Assembly (NCBI RefSeq): GCF_003752365.1
Contig: NZ_RJUO01000001.1
Coordinates: 992,001 to 1,056,000, forward strand
Direction of reading: 5' to 3'
Length of the DNA: 64,000 nucleotides
From: Frondihabitans sp. PhB188
Lineage (GTDB): Bacteria > Actinomycetota > Actinomycetes > Actinomycetales > Microbacteriaceae
Shown here: positions 43,272 to 50,800 of the stretch, piece after piece
Numbering within the stretch: position 1 is the stretch's first letter
Layout: every line of letters starts with the position of its first letter
The notes under the pieces: generated by a model
The model's database searches: none
What the model was told of the DNA's origin: nothing
What the model saw: only the letters and a program-made list of their open reading frames with translations
Made by a program: the position numbers and the translations under genes

Positions 43272-43405
43272 GTTGCCCGACTCCCCCATCGTGATCGCCG
43301 GAGGAGAACGGGTGCGACTCGACTCGCGTGAGCGCCTGCGACTGTTCGACAGGTGCATAACAGACAGGCTCGATTATGTCCATCCCTATGCCGGTTTATC
43401 TCGAT

Positions 43406-43426
43406 GAGTGAGGATTATTCTCACTC
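43406..43426. promoter_or_regulatory. Short inverted repeat upstream of the DUF7882 gene
   Basis: GAGTGAG-GATTATT-CTCACTC, perfect 7-base arms. AT-richer than its surroundings; could be an operator in the promoter of the gene at 43533. Confidence 0.4.
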
Positions 43427-43486
43427 GCGCGATTAGATGGATCAGGCGTGCGAGACGAGCGGGGTCTCACGGGCTTCGCTCGACAG

Positions 43487-43526
43487 CTCCTTCGGAGTGT
43501 CCGGTCGGGCGCACACTCCGAAGGAG
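43487..43526 (+). promoter_or_regulatory. 5' hairpin that hides the ribosome binding site
   Basis: Perfect 14-base arms CTCCTTCGGAGTGT (43487-43500) and ACACTCCGAAGGAG (43513-43526) with a 12-base loop. The right arm ends with AAGGAG, the Shine-Dalgarno of ATG 43533. When folded, the leader would block ribosome entry. Confidence 0.75.
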
Positions 43527-43532
43527 ACACCC

Positions 43533-43934
43533 ATGGGCTACCTGGTCTACAACAGCGAGCGACTCGACCTCCAGATCGAGGACCGCACCCTGGCCCACCT
43601 CCAGATAGTCATCATCAACAAGCTCCGCAAGAACGAGAGCTTCGCATTCTCGTGGATGGACTCCCGCGAGTCGGGCGACGGGCGGTCGACCATCTGGGTG
43701 ACGCCCGCGAGCGGCCTCCACTTCAAGTTCGCCGGCAGCCGCATGCCCGAGATCAGCGCCGCCTGGCTGCAGGTGCTCTACGAAGCCGCCGGCTCGGGAC
43801 GCGGCCTGTACGTCGTCGACGAGCCGAGCGACTCCGTGGACGTCACGATCGACGCCGACGCCACGACGCCGGTGGGGCTCCCCGAGCGCCCCCTGGGCAC
43901 GGCGACCCGGGCTGCACGTCCGGCGGGATCCTGA
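43533..43934 (+). CDS. Small DUF7882-like protein
   Basis: 133 residues from ATG 43533. MGYLVYNSERLDLQIEDR, LAHLQIVIINKLRKNESFAFSW and WVTPASGLHFKFAGSRMPE match a small family that is abundant in Microbacteriaceae, sometimes mis-labelled as ligase-related; the DUF number is from memory. No catalytic residues are known. It is preceded by a leader hairpin that sequesters its ribosome site. The last 25 residues (PVGLPERPLGTATRAARP) are low complexity. Confidence 0.7.
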   Translation: MGYLVYNSERLDLQIEDRTLAHLQIVIINKLRKNESFAFSWMDSRESGDGRSTIWVTPASGLHFKFAGSRMPEISAAWLQVLYEAAGSGRGLYVVDEPSDSVDVTIDADATTPVGLPERPLGTATRAARPAGS

Positions 43935-43995
43935 TCCGCACCGTGCTTTCCGCAGGGAGCGGTCGGTCACCCCGGGCCGCGGGCACACTGCACTC

Positions 43996-44508
43996 ATGAG
44001 CGACGACACTGCGACTACCCACGACGGCCCCGCGCCCTCCTCCGACGGCCCGGTGCCCTCCTCCGACGGCCCTGCGCCCTCCCACGACGACCCCGACCCC
44101 CAGCACACCCGCCCCGACGGAGTCAGCGACGAGGTGGTCACCGCCCTGGGAAAGCTCTCGGAGGGCCTCGAGGTGATCGAGCACGCCCGCGGCCTCCTCT
44201 ACGGCTTCCACCGCCTGACCGGCATGGGCGACCTGGCGCTGGGCGAGGCCGCCGAGCTGCTGAGAGAAGCCGGGGCGCAGGAACTCGCCGACGCCCTCGA
44301 GCACGACGTCATCGGCCGCAACGCCATCCGCGGCCGCTGGACCTTCCAGATCGTCGAGGACTACGACGACGGCTACTACGCCTCCGCCAAAGCGTTCGAA
44401 GCACGAGCGCGCGACGAGCTCGCCGACGGCAGGCGGCACCTCTACGAGGCCGAGATGAAAGAGAACCGGCGCACCCACGGGGCGCCGCACCACGAGGCGA
44501 CGCCCTAG
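43996..44508 (+). CDS. Conserved hypothetical protein with N-terminal tandem repeats
   Basis: 170 residues. The first 40 are disordered, with three 7-residue repeats DGPAPSS, DGPVPSS, DGPAPSH encoded by 21-base tandem repeats at 44023-44085. The remainder is helical: LGKLSEGLEVIEHARGLLYGFHRL, LREAGAQELADALEHDVIGRN and FQIVEDYDDGYY. Similar proteins are widespread in actinobacteria without known function. Convergent with the MarR gene, 7 bases apart. Confidence 0.7.
   Translation: MSDDTATTHDGPAPSSDGPVPSSDGPAPSHDDPDPQHTRPDGVSDEVVTALGKLSEGLEVIEHARGLLYGFHRLTGMGDLALGEAAELLREAGAQELADALEHDVIGRNAIRGRWTFQIVEDYDDGYYASAKAFEARARDELADGRRHLYEAEMKENRRTHGAPHHEATP
44023..44085 (+). repeat. Tandem 21-base repeat, three units, in frame
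   Basis: Units 44023-44043, 44044-44064 and 44065-44085 differ at a few bases and encode DGPAPSS-type heptads. In-frame copy-number change would alter tail length. Confidence 0.85.
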
Positions 44509-44515
44509 GCGGCGG

Positions 44516-44968
44516 TCAACGGGTGGCGGCGAGCAGCGCCGTCAGCTCGTCTCGCACTCGCTCGAGCTGCGCCAGCGGCACGCCGAGCCGCTCGACGATC
44601 TGGCCGGGCACGGCCAGCGCCTTCTCGCGGAGCGCGTGCCCGGCGGGTGTCAGCGCGACATCGAGCGACCGCTCGTCGCCGGGGTTGCGCTCGCGCGTGA
44701 GCAGCCCGGCCGACTCGAGCCGCTTGAGCAGGGGGCTCAGCGTGGCCGGCTCGAGGAACAGCTCGTCGCCCAGGTCGCGGACGCGGAGCGGGCTGCGCTC
44801 CCACAGGGCGAGCATGACGAGGTACTGCGGGTGCGTCAGCCCGAGCGGCTCGAGCACAGGCCGGTAGAGCGCGATCACGCTGCGGCTCGTGGCGGCGAGA
44901 GCGAAGCACACCTGGCGATCGAGGGCGAGCGGGTCGGCTAGCGGGTCGGCGAGATCGGTCTTCGACAT
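44516..44968 (-). CDS. MarR family regulator, OhrR-like
   Basis: 150 residues. ALDRQVCFALAATSRSV with Cys21 matches the peroxide-sensing Cys region of OhrR. The winged HTH is RVRDLGDELFLEPATLSPLLKRLESAG with the wing NPGDERSLDVALT. OhrR proteins repress thiol peroxidase Ohr until the Cys is oxidised by organic peroxide; no ohr gene is next to it. Leaderless: TAATCT 6 bases before ATG 44968. A semi-symmetric site at 44978-44993 lies between it and the divergent gene. Confidence 0.88.
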   Translation of the reverse strand: MSKTDLADPLADPLALDRQVCFALAATSRSVIALYRPVLEPLGLTHPQYLVMLALWERSPLRVRDLGDELFLEPATLSPLLKRLESAGLLTRERNPGDERSLDVALTPAGHALREKALAVPGQIVERLGVPLAQLERVRDELTALLAATR

Positions 44969-44974
44969 GCACCT

Positions 44975-44993
44975 AGATTAGCGCGTACACTAA
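44975..44993. promoter_or_regulatory. MarR operator candidate with divergent -10 boxes
   Basis: TTAG-CGCGTACA-CTAA at 44978-44993 is symmetric at its ends (16-base span). TAATCT (minus, 44975-44980) for the MarR gene and TACACT (plus, 44986-44991) for the gene at 45000 overlap it. Confidence 0.5.
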
Positions 44994-44999
44994 CTATTC

Positions 45000-45233
45000 G
45001 TGGACAAGCAGAAAGCACCGAACCCGTACGAGCACTCCCGCGGCCTCATCGGGCGGCTCAACCGCTTCCTGTACCCGATCGCCGGCCCGGCCTCGCTCGG
45101 CGCCGGGCACCCGGAGGAGCCGTACCGGGCGCCTGCGGATCCGTCGTGCCCGGTCTGCGGCACTCCGCTCCGCCTGCACGACATCCAGCGCGGCACCGCG
45201 TCGCGTCCGTCGCAGCTGAACTGCCCCGTCTAG
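45000..45233 (+). CDS. Small protein with one CPxC pair
   Basis: 77 residues beginning with GTG 45000. DPSCPVCGTPLRLHDIQRG has a CxxC zinc-knuckle half; a later Cys in QLNCPV could add a third ligand. N-terminal NPYEHSRGLIGRLNRFLYP is conserved-looking but unknown to me. Divergent from the MarR regulator with a shared operator, so probably its target. Its TAG stop shares CTAG with the convergent gene. Confidence 0.7.
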   Translation: MDKQKAPNPYEHSRGLIGRLNRFLYPIAGPASLGAGHPEEPYRAPADPSCPVCGTPLRLHDIQRGTASRPSQLNCPV

Positions 45234-45670
45234 ACGCCCGCGCGGCCCTCGGCGAGCCAGGCGAGGCGCCGGAGGGCCTCGACGTTCCGGACGTTCAGGG
45301 CGGCCGCCATCAGCGGCGCCGGCACGAGCCGGCCCGGGCCCTTCGAGGCGTACTCCTCCATGCGCACGACGCACCCGCCGGGCCGCGGCTTCGCGTCGAT
45401 GATGACCGTCGCCTCGCCGATCGGCCAGCCCTGAGCGACGAAGTGCGCGTGACGCGGGGCGTCCCACGCGACCACGTGCGTGGTGTCGTCGATGACGGCG
45501 GGCCACACGCCGAAGGAGTGGTGGATCTCGGCGCCCACGGCGGGCCAGGCGTCGTCGACCCCGCGGATCCGCGAGGCCCCGACGACCCAGCTCGGGAAGA
45601 GCCAGCCGTCGGCCAGCACCTCGAAGACGGCCTCGGGCGGTGCGGCGATGAAGCGGTGGCGGACGGACAC
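45230..45670 (-). CDS. SRPBCC family (START/Bet v1-like) protein
   Basis: 146 residues from GTG 45670, which follows GAGAGGAG. VSVRHRFIAAPPEAVFEVLADGWLFPSWVVGASRI is the start of the family fold, which binds lipids, polyketides or aromatic compounds in a deep cavity. It lies 10 bases downstream of the FAD oxidoreductase gene and is probably in one operon with it and the SDR at 47129 (inference). The ligand is unknown. The stop overlaps the convergent gene by CTAG. Confidence 0.85.
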   Translation of the reverse strand: MSVRHRFIAAPPEAVFEVLADGWLFPSWVVGASRIRGVDDAWPAVGAEIHHSFGVWPAVIDDTTHVVAWDAPRHAHFVAQGWPIGEATVIIDAKPRPGGCVVRMEEYASKGPGRLVPAPLMAAALNVRNVEALRRLAWLAEGRAGV

Positions 45671-45680
45671 GGTGCTCCTC

Positions 45681-47132
45681 TCAGGCCCCGACGGACAGAT
45701 CGGGAAGGGTGTGGATGCCGAACTCGTGGCGGAGAGCGCTCCGCGCCGCGTAGGCGCCGCCGAGGCCATGGACGCTCGGCCCGGGCGGCGCGGACGACGA
45801 GCCGAGGTAGACGCCGGGGACGGGCGTGCGCCACGGATCGACGTCGACGACCGGTCGGGCGATGAGCTGCCGGACGCTGGGTGCGCCGGTGGCGATGTCG
45901 CCGCCGACGTAGTTGGGGTTGTAGTTGCCGAGTTCCTGCGCCGTCTTCGATGCCGACGCGAGGATCGTGTCGCGGAAGCCCGGGGCGTACTTCTCGATCT
46001 GCCGGGTGATCGTCTCGGTCTGGTCGACGTCGGAGTCGCGGGGCACGTGGCTGTAGGTCCAGAGCACGGCCTTGCCCTCGGGCGCGCGCGTCGGGTCGAC
46101 GGTGCCGGGTTGGACGGCCAGGACGAACGGCACGTCGGCGTGGCGGCCCTGCGCCACCTGGCGCTCCGAGAGCGCGACGCCGGCCCGGTCTCCGCCGAGG
46201 TGGACGGTGGGCGAGCGGCGGACGGTCTCGTTCAGCCACGGGACGGGCTCCGACAGCGCGAAGTCGACCTTTGAGGCGGCGTTGCCGTAGCGGAAGCGGC
46301 GGAGCGCACGGGAGTACCAGCCCGGGAGGCGTTCGCCGCCGATGTCGGCGAGCGAGCGGGCGCTGACGTCGAGCACGACTGCCTGGGCGTGGCCGACCTC
46401 GTCGAGCGAGGCGACCTCGACGCCGGTCTCGATCGTGCCGCCGTGGGCGACGACGTCGGCGGCCATCGCGTCGACGATGCTCTGGCTGCCGCCTTCGGGG
46501 AGAGGCCAGCCGCGAGCGTGAGCGTGCACAGCCAGCGCGAGGCCTGCCGCCGACGCCGAGAGGCTGGGCATGGGCCGGATCGCGTGCGCCATGACGCCCG
46601 CGAGCATGGACGGTGCCAGGTCGCTGCGCCAGCGCTCGTTCCACCACGGCATGCCTTGATCGAGCATCGACAGTCCGAACAGGGCGATGGTTGCCGGGTG
46701 TCGGGGAACCTGGAGCAGGGCGGAGAGGGAGAACTCGGCCAGAGCATCGTCCCTGTCGACGAGGTCGGCGAGCAGACGGCGGTACGAGGGGCCGTCGACG
46801 CCGAGGCCGGCCACCGTCTGCTCGAGGTCGCGGTAGGCGATGCCGGCTCGGCCGCCGTCGAGGGGGTGCGCATAGCTGACGTCCGGCGTGATCATCCGGA
46901 TGCGCTTGTCGAGCTCGAACCGGCGGAAGAACCCCGACACGGCGCCCATCGGGTGCACGGCCGAGCAGACGTCGTGCCGGAACCCGGGCAGGGTCAGCTC
47001 GGCTGTGCGCGCTCCCCCGCCGATCGTGTCGTTCCGCTCGAGGACGGTGACCTTCACGCCGGCGCGCGCGAGAACGACCGCAGCCGCCAGGCCGTTGGGC
47101 CCGGCGCCGACCACGATCGCGTCGTCGGTCAC
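45681..47132 (-). CDS. FAD-dependent oxidoreductase, phytoene-desaturase-like
   Basis: 483 residues. FAD motif [20 protein letters not shown] followed by [16 protein letters not shown], and the C-terminal [23 protein letters not shown] typical of the CrtI-like/PYROXD2 group. No carotenoid genes are nearby, so the substrate is open; the neighbours SDR and SRPBCC hint at lipid or isoprenoid modification. The GTG start overlaps the SDR stop (GTGA). Confidence 0.88.
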   Translation of the reverse strand: MTDDAIVVGAGPNGLAAAVVLARAGVKVTVLERNDTIGGGARTAELTLPGFRHDVCSAVHPMGAVSGFFRRFELDKRIRMITPDVSYAHPLDGGRAGIAYRDLEQTVAGLGVDGPSYRRLLADLVDRDDALAEFSLSALLQVPRHPATIALFGLSMLDQGMPWWNERWRSDLAPSMLAGVMAHAIRPMPSLSASAAGLALAVHAHARGWPLPEGGSQSIVDAMAADVVAHGGTIETGVEVASLDEVGHAQAVVLDVSARSLADIGGERLPGWYSRALRRFRYGNAASKVDFALSEPVPWLNETVRRSPTVHLGGDRAGVALSERQVAQGRHADVPFVLAVQPGTVDPTRAPEGKAVLWTYSHVPRDSDVDQTETITRQIEKYAPGFRDTILASASKTAQELGNYNPNYVGGDIATGAPSVRQLIARPVVDVDPWRTPVPGVYLGSSSAPPGPSVHGLGGAYAARSALRHEFGIHTLPDLSVGA

Positions 47133-48130
47133 GCGCGCTTCTTGAGACCGGCCACGAGGGCGCCGACGCCGGCCGCCGCAGCGCCGATGGCGGCGACGTA
47201 CGACACGGTGCGGTGCTGGGTGTACCAGATCTGCGGGCTGGTCGATTTCGCCTTGTCGCTGAAGATGCCGCGCGACCCGTGGTCGCCGGCGACAGGCTCG
47301 TAGAGGTTGGACGGCAGCATGGGGTCCTTCTTATCAGGAGCCTGCTGGCCGGAGTAGCCCGTCTTCGCCAGGTACACGTCGAGGAACGGAGCGACGAAGC
47401 GGTTGCCCAGCACGGTCATGACGGTCGGCTCGCCGATCCAGCTGCGGCGGCGCGGGCTGTCGGCGACGTCGGCGACGGCGCGGGCGCACGTCTCGGGCTC
47501 GAAGATCGTGGGCACCGGCTGCGGGTGATGCGGCAGCTGCGACTTCACCCAGTTGAACTGGACGGTGTTCATCGCCGGCATGTCGACCTGCGAGATGCGC
47601 ACGGCGCTCTTGTCGTGGATCAGCTCGGTCAGAACCGACTCGGTGAAGCCGGTGATCGCGTGCTTCGACGCGCAGTAGGCCGCCTGGAGCGGGATGCCGC
47701 GGTGCGCCAGCGCCGAGCCGATCTGGATGATGTGGCCGCGGTTGCGCGGCTTCATGCGCGTCAGGGCCGCGCGGGTGCCGTTGACGAAGCCGAAGAAGTT
47801 GACCTGAACGGCGCGCTCGAAGTCGCGCGGCTCGGTGGTGACGAACTCGCCGAACACGCCGGCCATCGCGTCGTTGACCCAGAGGTCGATCTCGCCCAGA
47901 TCGCGTTCGATCTGCTCAGCCGCCGCCTCGACGGCGTCGTTGTCGGCCACATCGACCGAGAGGGGCAGGGCCCGCCGGCCAGCGCGCATGACGTCGGCCG
48001 CGGCGCCCTGCAGGCCGTCCTCGCCCCGGGCCAGGATCGCGACGTCCCAGCCCCGCTCGGCGAGCTCTCGCACGATGGCGCGGCCGAGGCCTGCGGTTCC
48101 TCCGGTGACTACTGCGATCTTGGCGGGCAT
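47129..48130 (-). CDS. Short-chain dehydrogenase with C-terminal membrane helix
   Basis: 333 residues. Cofactor loop [13 protein letters not shown], catalytic Ser in [11 protein letters not shown] and Tyr-x3-Lys in [10 protein letters not shown]. The C-terminal extension beyond residue 250 ends in a hydrophobic helix ([19 protein letters not shown]) with a KKRA tail, suggesting membrane attachment. ATG 48130 has AAGGAG. Coupled to the FAD oxidoreductase by GTGA. Confidence 0.92.
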   Translation of the reverse strand: MPAKIAVVTGGTAGLGRAIVRELAERGWDVAILARGEDGLQGAAADVMRAGRRALPLSVDVADNDAVEAAAEQIERDLGEIDLWVNDAMAGVFGEFVTTEPRDFERAVQVNFFGFVNGTRAALTRMKPRNRGHIIQIGSALAHRGIPLQAAYCASKHAITGFTESVLTELIHDKSAVRISQVDMPAMNTVQFNWVKSQLPHHPQPVPTIFEPETCARAVADVADSPRRRSWIGEPTVMTVLGNRFVAPFLDVYLAKTGYSGQQAPDKKDPMLPSNLYEPVAGDHGSRGIFSDKAKSTSPQIWYTQHRTVSYVAAIGAAAAGVGALVAGLKKRA

Positions 48131-48233
48131 GGAACTCCTTGGGTCGGCTCTCCAGTCTGCTCACTCGCCGCTGTGGAGGGGTACAGGGAGGAGTGCGCGC
48201 GCCGAACGCCGCGGAGCCGGGCAAGATGGCCCC

Positions 48234-49040
48234 ATGACGACGCTCGACCGCATCCGCCACATCACCGTCGCCGTGTGCGCCGTTCTCGCCATCGTCGGGT
48301 CGTTCATCGGCTCCGGCGCGGCCGGCGGCACGCCGATCGCCGAGGCCGCCGGCGGGGCGCTCGCCGCCGACGCCACTCTCGTCGCACCCGGCACCGGCGC
48401 GTTCCAGATCTGGGGCATCATCTACGTCGGCCTCCTCGCCTACGCCGTGTGGCAGTTCGTGCCCGCGCAGGCGACGGCCGAGCGCCACCGCCGGCTGGGC
48501 TGGTGGGTCGCCGCATCGCTGCTGCTGAACGCGGCGTGGATCCTCAGCATCCAGTTCGACCAGCTGTGGCTGAGCGTGCCGGTCATCGTCGTGCTTCTCG
48601 TCGTGCTCGGCATCACGTTCCGCATCGCGTACTCGACCGTCTCGACGAACCCCCTCGACGCGGTGTTCACCGACGGCACGATCGGCCTCTACCTCGGCTG
48701 GGTCTGCGTCGCGACGGTTGCCAACGTCACGGCGTGGCTCGTCGACCTCGGCTTCGACGGCCTCGGCATCGCCCCCGAGGCCTGGTCGGCCGCCGTCGTC
48801 ATCGTCGCGGGGCTGGTCGGCGTCCTGCTGGCGGTCGTCGGGAACGGGCGCCTCACGCCCGCGATCTCGCTCTCGTGGGGGCTGGTCTGGATCGCCATCG
48901 CCCGACTCTCGGGTGCGCCGCAGTCGACGCCGACGGCGGTCGCCGCCCTGGTCGTCGTGGCTGGCGTGCTCGTCGTCACCGCCGTGTTCCGGGGCCGGCG
49001 CCCATCGCGCCACCCCGCGCGCGTGCCGTCGCCCCGCTAG
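48234..49040 (+). CDS. TspO/MBR-like tryptophan-rich membrane protein
   Basis: 268 residues with about seven helices. FQIWGIIYVGLLAYAVWQF, WWVAASLLLNAAWILSIQF and LAVVGNGRLTPAISLSWGLVWIAIARL follow the tryptophan-rich sensory protein pattern (family members bind porphyrin or lipid). It is longer than classical five-helix TspO (about 160 residues). Its TAG stop shares CTAG with the convergent epimerase. Start ATG 48234; upstream ribosome site weak. Confidence 0.75.
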   Translation: MTTLDRIRHITVAVCAVLAIVGSFIGSGAAGGTPIAEAAGGALAADATLVAPGTGAFQIWGIIYVGLLAYAVWQFVPAQATAERHRRLGWWVAASLLLNAAWILSIQFDQLWLSVPVIVVLLVVLGITFRIAYSTVSTNPLDAVFTDGTIGLYLGWVCVATVANVTAWLVDLGFDGLGIAPEAWSAAVVIVAGLVGVLLAVVGNGRLTPAISLSWGLVWIAIARLSGAPQSTPTAVAALVVVAGVLVVTAVFRGRRPSRHPARVPSPR

Positions 49041-49993
49041 CCGCCCGCCAGCAGCTCGGCCTCCGCAGCGGCGCTCAGCCCCGCCCGCCGCACCCGGCCG
49101 ACACCGCGCTCGACCTCGTCGACGAGAGTCCGAGCGATCGTCTCGCGGAGCGGTCGGAGCACGCCGCCCGACGCCACGAACTCCCTGTTGCAGCGCCGTG
49201 CGAAACCCGTCGCGTCGGCGGGAAGCCACAGCGGCAGCGAGCGGGGGCCCGCCCAGTAGTCGACTCCGGCGGCGATCAGCGCGGCGTCGTCGAGGGTGCG
49301 GAGGGCGCCGTCGAAGCCCACGACGTCGGCGACCTCGGCGAGGTACGTGCCGAACGGCACGGGCTCGCCGACGGCGTTGACGATGCCGGTGCGGCGGCGC
49401 GTTCCTGCGCTTGTGATCCAGGAGGCGAGGTCGCCGACGTCGATCGCCTGGACGAACCGGTCGTCCGTCTCGGGCACGACGACCGCGCCGCCCCGGCTGA
49501 GGCGAGCCGGCCAGTAGCCGAAGCGGTCGGTCGGGTCGCCGGGGCCGACGATGAGGCCGGCCCGGGCGATCAGCAGGCGGTCTCCCACCGCGTCCGCCGT
49601 GTCGCGTTCTGCGGCGACCTTCTGCTCGCCGTATCCGTTGGACCCGGGCTCGAGAAGCCGGGCCGACTCGTCGGCGCCGGGCTCGTCGTCGCGGGCGTAG
49701 ACCGAGATCGTCGACACGAGCGTCCAGTGCGCGGCCCGAGCGGCGAGCGCTTCGAGGGCGGAGCGCACGAGCTCGGCGTCGTACGAGATCTCGACGACGT
49801 CGTCCCAGTCGCCGGTCAGCGCGTCGTAGGCGCCCGGCTGCCGGCGGTCGGCGCGCACCAGGCGTGCCCCGGCGGGCACGTCGCCGGAGTCGCCGAGCGC
49901 GAGGCACACCACCTCGGCGCCGCTGTCGACGGCCCGGCGGGCGACCTCGCGCCCCAGCCAGGCCGTGCCGCCGAGGATCAGCACGCGTCTCAT
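49037..49993 (-). CDS. NAD-dependent epimerase/dehydratase-like protein
   Basis: 318 residues from ATG 49993 (MRRVLILGGTAWLGRE); TTG 50005 is an alternative. The glycine loop is GGTAWLG rather than GxxGxxG-F, as in isoflavone-reductase/NmrA-like and 'epimerase' proteins of actinobacteria. The Ser in STISVYARD and Tyr-x3-Lys in YGEQKVAAE complete the catalytic set. Substrate unknown. Convergent overlap CTAG with the TspO-like gene. Confidence 0.85.
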   Translation of the reverse strand: MRRVLILGGTAWLGREVARRAVDSGAEVVCLALGDSGDVPAGARLVRADRRQPGAYDALTGDWDDVVEISYDAELVRSALEALAARAAHWTLVSTISVYARDDEPGADESARLLEPGSNGYGEQKVAAERDTADAVGDRLLIARAGLIVGPGDPTDRFGYWPARLSRGGAVVVPETDDRFVQAIDVGDLASWITSAGTRRRTGIVNAVGEPVPFGTYLAEVADVVGFDGALRTLDDAALIAAGVDYWAGPRSLPLWLPADATGFARRCNREFVASGGVLRPLRETIARTLVDEVERGVGRVRRAGLSAAAEAELLAGG

Positions 49994-50057
49994 GCCCCCA
50001 CGCAACCACGCCGAACCCGGTCGCGGCTGGCCCGTCCGCTCCCGGCAGACGCCGCGG

Positions 50058-50139
50058 AGAAATTCAAGGAGATTGTGACGTCGGCCCCGGGTCGATCGCC
50101 GTGCCGCGGCCCCCAGGGTGAGAATCTCCTTGAATTTCT
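50058..50139. repeat. AT-rich palindrome with perfect 17-base arms
   Basis: AGAAATTCAAGGAGATT (50058-50074) and its exact inverse (50123-50139) around a 48-base GC-rich loop. Unusually AT-rich for this genome. It lies 14 bases after the TetR stop (read on the minus strand) and before the epimerase. May terminate the TetR operon. A GCAGGAAC motif follows at 50146. Confidence 0.85.
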
Positions 50140-50153
50140 GGGAGCGCAGGAAC

Positions 50154-50789
50154 TCAGCCGCCCGCCAGCGCCACCATCTCGGCGACGGTCCCGCGCAGCG
50201 CGGCGGCCAGCGCCGTCCGCGACACGACCGGTTCGCCGTGCACGGCCACCATGAACGCGCTCATGACGAACGCCACGGCGACGTACGCCACGTGGTCTCC
50301 GCCGGGCTCGGCCGTTCCTGTGCGCTCGGCGACGGCCGACACGATCGCCCCGCGGAGCTCCTCCATCCACGCGTGCACGGTCGGCACGAGCTCGGGGTGC
50401 TGGTCGATGAGCCGCTTCATGCGGACCCGGTCGGCCGGGAGGTCGATGGTGTGGGCGACGAGCTCGCACAGGTCGCCGATGAGGTCGGCCTGGCCCCTCC
50501 CCTGCCGGAACCGCTCCAGCACGTCGTCGCGCACCACCGGAGGGGTGAGCCCGACAGCGGCGGCGGCCTTCGACGGGAAGTAGTTGAAGAACGTGCGAGT
50601 AGACACGTCGACCTCGGCGCAGATCTCCTCCACCGTCACCCCGGCGAGGCCGCGCTCGAGCACGAGCGTCGTCGCGGCCTCGTGGAGGGCCTGCCAGGTG
50701 CGCTGCTTCTTGCGCGCCCGGAGGGAGGCGGCCTCGTCCGGGTCGGACGAGGCGAGCCACTCGGGGGCGGGCGCCGTGCTGGTCGTCAC
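50154..50789 (-). CDS. TetR family regulator
   Basis: 211 residues from GTG 50789. The HTH is in KQRTWQALHEAATTLVLERG through VTVEEICAEVDVSTRTFFNYF. The C-terminal ligand-binding domain is variable. It starts 11 bases after the stop of the DHA2 exporter gene, so both are in one operon; TetR proteins usually repress such exporters until the drug binds. Operator candidate at 52921-52934, in front of the exporter. Confidence 0.9.
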   Translation of the reverse strand: MTTSTAPAPEWLASSDPDEAASLRARKKQRTWQALHEAATTLVLERGLAGVTVEEICAEVDVSTRTFFNYFPSKAAAAVGLTPPVVRDDVLERFRQGRGQADLIGDLCELVAHTIDLPADRVRMKRLIDQHPELVPTVHAWMEELRGAIVSAVAERTGTAEPGGDHVAYVAVAFVMSAFMVAVHGEPVVSRTALAAALRGTVAEMVALAGG

Positions 50790-50800
50790 GATGCGGTCGA

